This document shows, one piece after another, positions 41,409-48,380 of a DNA stretch of 64,000 nt (positions are counted from its first letter, which is position 1; each line of letters opens with the position of its first letter). A program made the translations under genes and the position numbers. The stretch comes from Nonomuraea cavernae (lineage in GTDB: Bacteria > Actinomycetota > Actinomycetes > Streptosporangiales > Streptosporangiaceae). Below the pieces are notes generated by a model. The model searched no databases and was not told the DNA's origin. It saw nothing but the letters and a program-made list of their open reading frames with translations. The stretch is taken from NCBI RefSeq assembly GCF_014646355.1, contig NZ_BMNH01000003.1, positions 310,001-374,000 on the forward strand, in the 5' to 3' direction.

Positions 41409-41798
41409 TCAGCGCTGCCCGATCAGCCTGAGCAGCAGGCGTGGCTCGCCCGGCCACGCCTCCAGCAGCACCTCGCGGGGCACCTGCCGGGCGGCGTACC
41501 TCAGCGCCAGGGCCACCACCACGATGTCGTCCAGGGGGCCGATGACCGGCAGGAACTCGGGGATCAGGTCGATCGGGCTGGCCACCCACACGCCCGCGAA
41601 CAAGATGGCCACCTTGGCCCGGCGCGGCACCTGGGGGTGCCGGCGCAGTCTGCGGACCGTGGTGAGGCAGTCGGGGACGAACGCGGCCAGATCTCGCGCG
41701 GTGCCCGGCGGCAGTCGGCGGGCCAGCACCGCCAGCACCGCCCAGCACAGCACCACGCAGGCCACACCCACGACCAGGCCGATCAACCAGCCGCGCAT
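41409..41798 (-). CDS. DUF1232 (YkvA-like) membrane protein
   Basis: A 129-residue protein with an N-terminal helix (GLVVGVACVVLCWAVLAVL) and the DUF1232 core VAILFAGVWVASPIDLIPEFLPVIGPLDDIVVVALALRYAAR. The SPIDLIPe...GplDD signature is clear. The domain's function is unknown. ATG 41798 is used; a longer frame extends into upstream GC-rich DNA without support. Confidence 0.82.
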   Translation of the reverse strand: MRGWLIGLVVGVACVVLCWAVLAVLARRLPPGTARDLAAFVPDCLTTVRRLRRHPQVPRRAKVAILFAGVWVASPIDLIPEFLPVIGPLDDIVVVALALRYAARQVPREVLLEAWPGEPRLLLRLIGQR

Positions 41799-41928
41799 CG
41801 CCCGTCCGCCTCTCCACGACATTGGCCGCTGTTTCCGCCCGCTCCCGCCGGCGACGTCCACTCTCGCAGCAGCCACGTCCCGGGTGCCCGCGCAGATTCA
41901 TTCAACTCCGGAGCGGCCTGACACCGGC

Positions 41929-42939
41929 TCACGGGTGGATGGCGTGCAGGCTGGCGGCCAGGGCCAGGTCGTCGGCGCAGCGGCCGAGACCGAGGGTCAC
42001 CGACTCCCGGGGGCGTTCGGCGCGCCGTACGGGGACGCCGAGCCGGGCGCGCAGCCGTCTGCTCAGACCGCAGACCAGGGAGCCGCCCCCGAGCAGGACC
42101 GCGCCGTGGACGGCCACGTCGGCCACGACCTCGGCGGGACATCCGTCCAGAGTGCCGATCGCGGCCCGGACGATCAGGTCGGCCGGCTGTGAGGTGGCCT
42201 CGTAGATCTCCTGGGCCGTCAGCGTGACCTGGCTCTCGTGCCCGGTCTCGGGGGCGTGGGCGTGCACGGTCACCTGCCGGTCGAGCGGCTTCCAGGCGGG
42301 GCCGAGGCCGCGTTTGGCCGCCTCGGCGGCGCCGTCGCCCACGATCAGGCCGTGGTCGCGTTCGACGAGGCGCGCGATGGAGTCGTTCAGGTGGTCGCCG
42401 CCGCTTCTCGTCGTCCGGGCGGCGACCACCTGGCCACCGGCGACGACCGCGATCCGGGCGAATGCGTGGCCGATGTCGATGATCATCACTCCGGCCGGTT
42501 CGCCGAGCGGCAGACCCGCGCCCAGGGCCGCCGCCAGCCCGTGCCGGACGAGGTAGATCTGCCGCGCGTCCGACTCGAAGGCCAGGTCCTGCAGGTCGCG
42601 GCGCTCGACGGCGGTCGAGTCGTCGGGGAGGGCCATGACCACGCGCGGCCGGGCGTACGGGTGCGCGTGCACCTTGCGCAGGAAGTGCTTGAGCATCCGC
42701 CGGGTGAAGTCGCGGTCGAACGTGCCCTGCCCCCAGACGGGCCGGACCAGCCGGGTCTCACCGTCCAGACCGTCGGCTTCCGCCCCGTACGCCACGATCT
42801 TTCCCGTACGAGGGTGATGCGCGACGAGCGAGGGCTCGTCGAGCACGATGCCCCTGCCCCGGGAGTAGATCCGCGTGCCGGCTGTGCCGAGATCCACCGC
42901 CAGGTCCTGGCCCATGAGACGGAACAGGCTCAACGCCAC
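41929..42939 (-). CDS. Divergent MreB-like actin homologue
   Basis: A 336-residue MreB/Mbl-type protein: N-terminal DLAVDLGTAGTRIYSRGRGIVLDEPSLVA (canonical GTANT), and C-terminal AVLLGGGSLVCGLSRRLRARLGVPVRRAE. The second phosphate loop, usually DIGGGTTEVAV, reads DIGHAFARIAV, so nucleotide binding is probably weak. No mreC, mreD or PBP gene follows, so it is outside the normal mre cluster; actinomycetes often carry an extra MreB-like copy linked to spore wall formation. GTG 42939 keeps a membrane-type amphipathic start (MALSLFRLM). Confidence 0.8.
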   Translation of the reverse strand: MALSLFRLMGQDLAVDLGTAGTRIYSRGRGIVLDEPSLVAHHPRTGKIVAYGAEADGLDGETRLVRPVWGQGTFDRDFTRRMLKHFLRKVHAHPYARPRVVMALPDDSTAVERRDLQDLAFESDARQIYLVRHGLAAALGAGLPLGEPAGVMIIDIGHAFARIAVVAGGQVVAARTTRSGGDHLNDSIARLVERDHGLIVGDGAAEAAKRGLGPAWKPLDRQVTVHAHAPETGHESQVTLTAQEIYEATSQPADLIVRAAIGTLDGCPAEVVADVAVHGAVLLGGGSLVCGLSRRLRARLGVPVRRAERPRESVTLGLGRCADDLALAASLHAIHP

Positions 42940-43138
42940 CTCAGTGGTCTAACCGGGATGAATCACACCTCAACGCCACATAAGGGAGATTCTTCGCGGG
43001 GCACGACCACGCAGCGTGCGTGCCGCATCGCGCGCTGGGCCCCTGTGTGGCGGGAGACGCGCGGTTCGCGTGGCCGGTTTCGCGTCACGGGCGTGACCAT
43101 GCGAAGCTTTGATTTGTCCCCAACACCAGGAGGTCCTC

Positions 43139-43339
43139 ATGGCGGAAACACCGGAGCCGGAAGTCAGCGAGACTCCCGAGGACGAGATGAAGCGCAAGTT
43201 CCGCGAGGCGCTGGAGCGCAAGCGCAACCAGCATGCCGACTCGGGCGCGGGTGGCAGGGGCGCCGACCAGTCCAAGATTCACGGGGCCCACGGTCCGGCT
43301 GCCAACAAGCGATCGTTCAGACGCAAGAGCGGTGGCTGA
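43139..43339 (+). CDS. DUF5302-type small protein
   Basis: A 66-residue protein with an acidic N-terminus and a basic tail: PEDEMKRKFREALERKRNQHADSGAGG and ANKRSFRRKSGG. The KRKFREALERK...ANKRtFRRKSG pattern matches DUF5302, a small actinobacterial family without known function. CCAGGAGG precedes the ATG. A terminator follows directly. Confidence 0.82.
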   Translation: MAETPEPEVSETPEDEMKRKFREALERKRNQHADSGAGGRGADQSKIHGAHGPAANKRSFRRKSGG

Positions 43340-43353
43340 GACCTGACGTTTTC

Positions 43354-43388
43354 GGGGGGTACGGGACGCCGTGCCCCCCTTCTCTTTG
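43354..43388 (+). terminator. Rho-independent terminator
   Basis: GGGGGGTACGG pairs with CCGTGCCCCCC (one G-U) around loop GACG at 43354-43379, followed by TTCTCTTT. It closes the DUF5302 gene. Confidence 0.85.
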
Positions 43389-43428
43389 CCGTCTTGGGTA
43401 GATCTTAGCCCGTTTCATGGGGCTTTCA

Positions 43429-43457
43429 TTGCGTATGTCCGATTCCTGGGTTAGTCT
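43429..43457 (+). promoter_or_regulatory. Promoter of the riboswitch transcript
   Basis: TTGCGT (43429-43434) and TAGTCT (43452-43457) with a 17-base spacer lie just before the c-di-AMP riboswitch. Confidence 0.6.
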
Positions 43458-43479
43458 TTTGGAGTTACCAGCTGGTGAC

Positions 43480-43640
43480 TTGGTCGCTTCGTCCAGGAAG
43501 CGGCGGCCGGCTGGCGCCGAATCCCGCTCAGGCGGGAACCGGGGACCCACCTTTCTGGGGTGAATCCGGCACTCGTGCCGGTAGGGCATCTCCACGCCCG
43601 AACCCGTCAGCTAACCCGGTAGGCGAGATGGAGAGGACGA
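43480..43640 (+). ncRNA. ydaO-type (c-di-AMP) riboswitch
   Basis: The conserved order of the ydaO motif is seen: GCCGAATCCCGCTC, GGCGGGAACCGGGGACCCACC, TGGGGTGAATCC, GGTAGGGCATC, GCCCGAACCCGTCAGCTAAC and CCGGTAGGCGAGATGGAGAGGA. Ends are approximate. Binding of c-di-AMP normally turns expression off in this class, and in actinobacteria it is typically placed before cell-wall remodelling enzymes, as here. Confidence 0.93.
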
Positions 43641-43647
43641 CCCTATC

Positions 43648-43701
43648 GTGAAGCACCCCCGCACATCCCCACCTCGCGCAAAGGCGCAAGCCGCCCACTG
43701 A
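43648..43701 (+). CDS. Short upstream ORF after the riboswitch (MKHPRTSPPRAKAQAAH)
   Basis: GTG 43648 to TGA 43699-43701 gives 17 residues, with GGAGAGGA (43631-43638) nine bases upstream as a ribosome site. It lies between the riboswitch and the hairpin region, so translation could influence the expression platform. It might instead be chance. Confidence 0.35.
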   Translation: MKHPRTSPPRAKAQAAH

Positions 43702-43702
43702 G

Positions 43703-43792
43703 CGGCACTTCTCCGCAGACTTTCTCGCGCTCCCCGCGTAGCGCCCGCAGGCGTCCTTCGCCCGGCTACGCCTCCTGAGTGGAGTGCCGTTT
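43703..43792 (+). terminator. Nested inverted repeats, putative riboswitch expression platform
   Basis: CGGCACT (43703-43709) pairs with AGTGCCG (43783-43789) and is followed by TTTCCC. Inside it GCGTAGC (43736-43742) pairs with GCTACGC (43765-43771). It could act as a regulated terminator. Confidence 0.5.
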
Positions 43793-43825
43793 CCCTGCTT
43801 CCTGAGGTAAAGGATCTACTACTTC

Positions 43826-44578
43826 ATGGCCGTTCGCTTTGGTAAACGTACCCTCACCCTGGTCACCGCCGCGGCGCTCACCGCGCTCACCATCGGCACG
43901 GGCACGGCGCACGCCGACACCGGTGACGACGCGAAGGTCCTGCTCCAGGGGTCGACCACGGCTTCCTACTTCTGGGATGACTCGTCCGGCCGCGCCGGTG
44001 ACACCGGTCTGCCCGCCAGTGGCAAGCCGATGCAGAAGAAGCTGGCCGCCAGCCCGAGCTGGCCGCTGCTGACCGAGGGCTATGTCGTCTACAAGGGCAA
44101 GAAGATGCCGTTCTTCGTGGGCGACCGGGGTCCCGGTAACCCGTCGAACAACGGCATCATGCTCGACCTGGACGCCAAGACGTTCGCCGACCTGACCGGC
44201 GGCACGTTCAACTCCCGCACGCTGGGCGTCGACGGCATCGGCGGCCAGGGCCACATCAAGGTCGACTACGTCATCACCAAGTGGGGCAAGGGTGTGGGCA
44301 AGAAGAACCACCCGGTCGCCTTCTCCACGGGCGCCTGGTCCCGGATCGACCGGAACCCGGCCGAGCCGCCGGAGATCCTGGCCGAGGAGAGCACCGAGCA
44401 GAAGAGCGCCCCGGGTTCGGCCGGCCGCCTGGTCGCCGCTCCCGAGCCGGTCGCCGCTCCCGAGCCGGACGTCGAGACCGCGGACACGGCGGGGATCCTG
44501 GCCCTGGTCGGCGGGCTGGCCACCGTGGCCGGCGTGGCGTACGTCGGCCGTGAGCACCTCGGCTCGATCAAGAGCTGA
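43826..44578 (+). CDS. Secreted double-psi beta-barrel-type cell-wall protein
   Basis: A 250-residue exported protein: signal peptide (TLVTAAALTALTIGTGTAHA) and a domain with VYKGKKMPFFVGDRGPGNPSNNGIMLDLDAKTFADLTGG, the DRGP...G..lDLs pattern of double-psi beta-barrels (RlpA- or expansin-like). A linker with VAAPEP twice leads to a C-terminal membrane helix (AGILALVGGLATVAGVAYV). It lies behind a c-di-AMP riboswitch, which links it to cell-wall or osmotic response. No lytic transglycosylase motif is seen. Confidence 0.72.
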   Translation: MAVRFGKRTLTLVTAAALTALTIGTGTAHADTGDDAKVLLQGSTTASYFWDDSSGRAGDTGLPASGKPMQKKLAASPSWPLLTEGYVVYKGKKMPFFVGDRGPGNPSNNGIMLDLDAKTFADLTGGTFNSRTLGVDGIGGQGHIKVDYVITKWGKGVGKKNHPVAFSTGAWSRIDRNPAEPPEILAEESTEQKSAPGSAGRLVAAPEPVAAPEPDVETADTAGILALVGGLATVAGVAYVGREHLGSIKS

Positions 44579-44597
44579 CGGGCTTTACCGGCGCCGA

Positions 44598-44614
44598 CTA
44601 GAATGCCATTCTAG
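44598..44614. promoter_or_regulatory. Perfect 17-bp palindrome in the hydrolase promoter
   Basis: CTAGAATG-C-CATTCTAG lies just upstream of and overlapping the TAGGTT -10 box (44612-44617) of the alpha/beta hydrolase gene. It is a strong operator candidate; no regulator is adjacent. Confidence 0.65.
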
Positions 44615-44624
44615 GTTCGTGACC

Positions 44625-45464
44625 ATGCGTGCGGCCGTGAACGGCATCGAGATCGCGTACGAGAGCTTCGGTTCGCCCGGCGGGCGCCCACTGCTCCTGA
44701 TCATGGGGCTGGGCGCCCAGCTCATCCACTGGGACGACGACCTGTGCGAGCTGCTGGCCGAGCAGGGCCACCACGTCGTCAGGTTCGACAACCGCGACGC
44801 CGGCCTGTCCACGCACTTCCACGACGAGGGCGTCCCCGACCTGGGGACGTCCTCGTCGTATGTGCTGGACGACATGGCCGACGACGCCGCCGGGCTGATG
44901 GACGCGCTCGGCTGGCCGGCCGCCCACGTGGTCGGCGCCTCGATGGGCGGCATGATCGCCCAGGCGCTGGCGATCCGCCACCCCAGGCGGGTGTCCAGCC
45001 TCACCTCCATCATGTCCACCCCCGGGCCGGGGATGGCCCAGCCCACGGCCGCGGCCGGCGCGGTGCTGTTCGCGCCGCCCGCTCCCGACCGTGAGACGGC
45101 GCTCGCCCGGGCGCTGGAGACCTGGACCGTGATCGGCTCGCCCGGCTACGAGCTGGACCGCGAGCGCCTCACCAGACTGACCGGCCTGGCCTTCGACCGG
45201 TGCTACGACCCGGCCGGGACGGCCCGGCAACTGGCCGCGATCCTCGTCTCGCCCGACCGCACCGGGGCGCTGGCCGGGGTCGATGTCCCCAGCCTGGTGA
45301 TCCACGGCGAGGACGACCAGCTCGTCCCCCTGGCCGGCGGGCAGGCCACCGCCGCGGCGATCCCCGGCGCCACGCTACTGACCTACCCCGGCATGGGCCA
45401 CGATCTGCCCAGGCCGCTGTGGCCGGACATCGTGGGCGCCATCGCCAAGCTGACCGCGGGCTAG
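44625..45464 (+). CDS. Alpha/beta hydrolase
   Basis: A 279-residue alpha/beta hydrolase. MGLGAQLIHW marks the oxyanion region, VVGASMGGMIAQALAI carries the nucleophile Ser, LVIHGEDDQLVPL the acid Asp and GMGHDLPRPLW the catalytic His. It resembles esterases and epoxide-hydrolase-like proteins. TAGGTT ends seven bases before ATG 44625 (leaderless); GTG 44619 is an alternative. A perfect palindrome covers the promoter. Its stop overlaps the convergent Roadblock gene by four bases. Confidence 0.87.
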   Translation: MRAAVNGIEIAYESFGSPGGRPLLLIMGLGAQLIHWDDDLCELLAEQGHHVVRFDNRDAGLSTHFHDEGVPDLGTSSSYVLDDMADDAAGLMDALGWPAAHVVGASMGGMIAQALAIRHPRRVSSLTSIMSTPGPGMAQPTAAAGAVLFAPPAPDRETALARALETWTVIGSPGYELDRERLTRLTGLAFDRCYDPAGTARQLAAILVSPDRTGALAGVDVPSLVIHGEDDQLVPLAGGQATAAAIPGATLLTYPGMGHDLPRPLWPDIVGAIAKLTAG

Positions 45465-45832
45465 ACGTCCAGCTTCTCCTCGATGCCACGGAGCTGGTGG
45501 CGGGCCATCGCCAGATTGGCCCGCCCCCGGTCGAGGGCGAGGTAGAGGAACAGCCCCTTGCCGCCGCGCCCGCTGATCGGACGGATGATGTGATACTGGC
45601 CGCTGAGCGTGATGAGGATGTCCTCGATCGAGTCCTTGAGCCCGAGCGAGTCCATCGTGCGCAGCTTGGCCTTGACCACCTCGGTGTTGCCCGCGGCGGC
45701 GACCTGCAGATCCAGCTCCTTGGAGCCGCCGAGCGCGCCGAGCGCCATGCCGCTGCCGTGGTCGACGATCGCGGCCCCGAGCGAGCCGTCGATCGTCATC
45801 ATCTCCTTCAGAGAGACGTCCATGCTGGCCAT
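45461..45832 (-). CDS. Roadblock/LC7-domain protein (fourth gene of the operon)
   Basis: A 123-residue Roadblock/LC7 domain: DGSLGAAIVDHGSGMALGALGGSKELDLQVAAAGNTEVVKAKLRTMDSL followed by LITLSGQYHIIRPI and LALDRGRANLAMARHQL. Such domains bind small GTPases of the MglA/Ras type or form scaffolds. It is the last gene of a four-gene operon with two other Roadblock proteins and lies 70 bases after the second, across a 12-bp tandem repeat. No GTPase gene is present in the operon. Confidence 0.82.
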   Translation of the reverse strand: MASMDVSLKEMMTIDGSLGAAIVDHGSGMALGALGGSKELDLQVAAAGNTEVVKAKLRTMDSLGLKDSIEDILITLSGQYHIIRPISGRGGKGLFLYLALDRGRANLAMARHQLRGIEEKLDV

Positions 45833-45852
45833 GTCTTCCTCCGTTCGTTGAT

Positions 45853-45912
45853 GGTCGTCCGATCGGTCGTCCGATCGGTCGTCCGATCGGTCGTTTGATC
45901 GGTCATCGGATC
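45853..45912. repeat. 12-bp tandem repeat, five units
   Basis: GGTCGTCCGATC occurs three times exactly (45853-45888), then GGTCGTTTGATC and GGTCATCGGATC. It separates two Roadblock genes and includes the stop codon of the second gene (TCA 45903-45905). Confidence 0.9.
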
Positions 45913-46334
45913 CGTGCTGCGTGGCGGCCGACAGCGGCCGCCGTCTTGCGGCCCTCCAGCCGGAGCAGCCCGACGTTCGTGCCGGGCCGTGCCAGGACTG
46001 TGAGGACGATCGTGGGGCCCGCGGTGTAGAACGCGGCGAACCCGGCCGCCCCTGAGACGAGCGTCTCCTCCAGGTCGCCCTTGCCGGACATGGCGAGCAT
46101 GCGCCGGCTCATGGCGACCATCGCGGCGGTCAGCGCGGCCGTCTGGTCGCCGTTGTCGCCCTCGAGATCGCAGGCGACCGCGAGCCCGTCCACCGTGCAC
46201 GCGACGCTGCCGTTGATGTCGGGGGTGCGCTCGCGCAGGAGGACCATCTCCTTGAGCACCTCGTCGCGCAGCTCCACCGGCGGCCTCCTTCTCAGTGCGG
46301 GCAACCTCATGGCGGTCAGTGGGGGGAACCTCAT
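45903..46334 (-). CDS. Roadblock/LC7-domain protein (third gene of the operon)
   Basis: A 143-residue Roadblock protein with a basic N-terminal leader (RLPALRRRPPVELRDEVLKEM). The core reads DINGSVACTVDGLAVACDLEGDNGDQTAALTAAMVAMSRRML and PTIVLTVLARPGTNVGLLRLEGRKTAAAVG. It is more like the MglB type than its neighbours. ATG 46334 overlaps the previous stop (ATGA), so it is coupled to the DUF4388-like gene. Confidence 0.8.
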   Translation of the reverse strand: MRFPPLTAMRLPALRRRPPVELRDEVLKEMVLLRERTPDINGSVACTVDGLAVACDLEGDNGDQTAALTAAMVAMSRRMLAMSGKGDLEETLVSGAAGFAAFYTAGPTIVLTVLARPGTNVGLLRLEGRKTAAAVGRHAARIR

Positions 46335-47143
46335 GCCAGTTCCTCCAGGGCCTTCTTCAGGCGCAGCAGCAGGGCCAGGTCTGTGGGGTCCGCCGTCACG
46401 GCCGGCCCGAGGGGCGGCCCCGTCGAGCCGCCGGTGGACGGCGCCTTGACCGCCTGCCGGGACCGCTTCGGCAGCCGGGGGTCCTCGGCCGGCGCGGGTT
46501 CCTCACGCGGGACCAGCAGCCCGGCCGCCGCCAGCCTGCGCACGGCCAGCAGGATCGAGTAGCCGGACCGGCCCAGCTGCCTGGCCAGGTCGAGCGGCGT
46601 CGCCTTGTGGTCGGCCCGGGCGACGACCTCCCACTCGACCCTGCCGAGAGTGACGCCCTGCCCGGTGAGCCAGGGCGCCGGCCGTACCGGAGCGGTGTCC
46701 ACCTCGGCGGACGGCCAGATCCGCGCGAGCTGCGCACGGCGGCGCGCGCACTCACGCAGCAGCCCCGACACCTCGAAGTACCAGCGCCCGCCCAGCCAGT
46801 GTCGTTCGCCGGGGCGGAACTTCGGCCGGGTCCCGCCGACCGGCAGCAGGAAGAACGCGGCGTCCAGGACGGCGCCCAGCACGCAGTACTGCAGCTCGCC
46901 GAGCGTGAGAACACCCTCCGCGAGCAGCCGCTCGCAGCCGCCGTCGGCCTGCATCCCGCGCAGGGTCGCCTCGGTCGAGCGGCCGCGCGCGGTGAGCAGC
47001 CGCTCGACTCCGGGCGTCTGGACGCACTCCATGTACGTCACCCGCCCCTCGTCGAGGAAGACCGTTCCGGCGCGGCCGACGAGCAGGGCGCCGGTGGAGC
47101 GTTCGCGGGCGAGGCCCGCCAGCAGCGTGTCGAGGGGGGCCAT
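46331..47143 (-). CDS. DUF4388/PATAN-like protein with a C-terminal winged helix
   Basis: A 270-residue protein. The N-terminal ~100 residues have the DUF4388-type pattern (RSTGALLVGRAGTVFLDEGRVTYMECVQTPGVERLL). A winged helix follows near residue 180 (ADHKATPLDLARQLGRSGYSILLAVRRLAAAGLLVP), and the tail is proline-rich with low complexity. PATAN/DUF4388 proteins in other bacteria connect signals to response regulators or GTPase systems. It sits second in the operon between Roadblock genes. Precise role unknown. Confidence 0.68.
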   Translation of the reverse strand: MAPLDTLLAGLARERSTGALLVGRAGTVFLDEGRVTYMECVQTPGVERLLTARGRSTEATLRGMQADGGCERLLAEGVLTLGELQYCVLGAVLDAAFFLLPVGGTRPKFRPGERHWLGGRWYFEVSGLLRECARRRAQLARIWPSAEVDTAPVRPAPWLTGQGVTLGRVEWEVVARADHKATPLDLARQLGRSGYSILLAVRRLAAAGLLVPREEPAPAEDPRLPKRSRQAVKAPSTGGSTGPPLGPAVTADPTDLALLLRLKKALEELA

Positions 47144-47146
47144 GGG

Positions 47147-47524
47147 TCAGGTCAGCAGGCTGCTGGAGATGGCCCGCAGGCGGTGGCGCGCGAGCGCCAG
47201 GTTCGACCGTTCCAGGTCGAGGCGGACGTAGATGACCAGCGGTCCCTCGAAGGCCGTCTCCATCAGCCTGAGCAGGTGGTGGCCCTGGTCGGTGGTGACG
47301 AGCATGTCGTCGATGCGCACCGTGTCGCCGGGACACGAGCGGGCCAGCCCGTCCACGGTCGCGCGGAGCGTCTCGGTCAGGGCGGCGGCCGAGCCCTCGG
47401 TGTCGACGCCCTGCGGCGAGCCGCTGACCGCCACCGCCATGCCGCTCGTCTGGTCCAGCAGCATCGCGTCCAGGGCCCCCGGTATCGCCATGACCTCGAT
47501 CAGACAGTCGTCCAACCCGAGCAC
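47147..47524 (-). CDS. Roadblock/LC7-domain protein (first gene of the operon)
   Basis: A 125-residue Roadblock domain: DDCLIEVMAIPGALDAMLLDQTSGMAVAVSGSPQGVDTEGSAAALTETLRATVDGL, then VTTDQGHHLLRLME and VRLDLERSNLALARHRLRAI. The close similarity of its C-terminus to that of the fourth gene (LDRGRANLAMARHQL) indicates duplication. GTG 47524 follows AGGGGAGG. Its stop lies three bases before the next start, so all genes are probably translated from one mRNA. Confidence 0.82.
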   Translation of the reverse strand: MLGLDDCLIEVMAIPGALDAMLLDQTSGMAVAVSGSPQGVDTEGSAAALTETLRATVDGLARSCPGDTVRIDDMLVTTDQGHHLLRLMETAFEGPLVIYVRLDLERSNLALARHRLRAISSSLLT

Positions 47525-47752
47525 GTGTCCTCCCCTCGCCGCTTCTGAAGGATTGAGCCAGCGTAGGAGGGCCGGAGGCGGCGAAGAAGCTTTGATAAAG
47601 GTGGAGTTAAACAGCTATACGGCGGGGATGGAGAAAAACCCCACCGCGACGGATTTTTTATTAGATTTAACCGAATCGGTGACGACAATAAAGAATGTTA
47701 TTCACATTATCGGGTGATGAAGTAGCCGGTATCCGGTGGGTAGTGTGAAAAC
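47525..47752. promoter_or_regulatory. AT-rich divergent region between the Roadblock operon and an NAD(P)-binding gene
   Basis: A segment from about 47590 to 47720 is strikingly AT-rich against the GC-rich background and contains a short ORF. TAGTGT (47741-47746) lies six bases before the ATG at 47753. The Roadblock operon promoter must lie in the part near 47530-47600. Confidence 0.6.
47601..47717 (+). CDS. Small AT-rich ORF, possible peptide or leader
   Basis: GTG 47601 or ATG 47628 to TGA 47715-47717 gives 38 or 29 residues. The C-terminal part (TDFLLDLTESVTTIKNVIHIIG) looks like an amphipathic helix. Codons are AT-rich (TTA, TTT, AAA) unlike every neighbour, suggesting recent arrival, a bound regulatory DNA segment or a special peptide. 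GGCGGGG directly abuts the ATG and AAAGG overlaps the GTG, so no spaced Shine-Dalgarno is seen. Expression is unproven and I do not assign a function. Confidence 0.35.
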   Translation: MELNSYTAGMEKNPTATDFLLDLTESVTTIKNVIHIIG

Positions 47753-48355
47753 ATGAAGATCCTTCTTTTTGGCGCCACCGGTATGATCGGCAGCCGCATC
47801 GCCGCCGAGCTCGCCGGGCGGGGCCATGACGTGACCGGCGTCAGCAGGTCGGGTCCGATCCAGGGCGACGTGCGCGACGCCGCCGCGCTGGCCAGGGGAT
47901 ACGACGTGGTCATCTCCGCGATCGCCCCGCCCCGCGACGGCACCGAGCCCGAGGGGCCCTTCCTGGCCGACGTCCGCGCGCTCGTCGACGGCATGCGCGC
48001 GGCCGGAGTGCGGCGGCTCATCTTCGTCGGCGGCGCGGGCAGCCTGCGGGTGGCCCCCGACCTCGACCTGGTCGACGCGCCCGGCTTCCCCGAGTCGTGG
48101 AAGAAGGAGGCGCTCGCGCAGCGGGCCGCGCTGGGAGTCTTCCGCGAGGTCGGCGACCTCGACTGGACCTACGTCTCGCCGCCCGCCGAGGTCGCTCCTG
48201 GCGTGCGCACCGGCGCCTACCGCATCGGCCGCGACGAGCTGCTGTCCGACGCGGAGGGACGCAGCTTCATCTCGGCCGAGGACTTCGCGGTCGCCATCGG
48301 CGACGAGATGGAACGTTTCGAGCACCTCCGCAGCCGCATCACCGTGGCCTACTGA
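47753..48355 (+). CDS. NAD(P)H-binding atypical SDR protein
   Basis: A 200-residue protein with the nucleotide loop ILLFGATGMIGSRIAAELAGRGHDVTGVSRSG, RLIFVGGAGSLRVAPDLD and DWTYVSPPAEVAPG, typical of NmrA/SDR-type atypical short-chain proteins with reductase or redox-sensing roles. The ATG follows TAGTGT by six bases (leaderless). It lies after the AT-rich ORF on the same strand. No partner is obvious. Confidence 0.84.
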   Translation: MKILLFGATGMIGSRIAAELAGRGHDVTGVSRSGPIQGDVRDAAALARGYDVVISAIAPPRDGTEPEGPFLADVRALVDGMRAAGVRRLIFVGGAGSLRVAPDLDLVDAPGFPESWKKEALAQRAALGVFREVGDLDWTYVSPPAEVAPGVRTGAYRIGRDELLSDAEGRSFISAEDFAVAIGDEMERFEHLRSRITVAY

Positions 48356-48380
48356 CAGCCCCGCCGACCCGCCGACCCGC

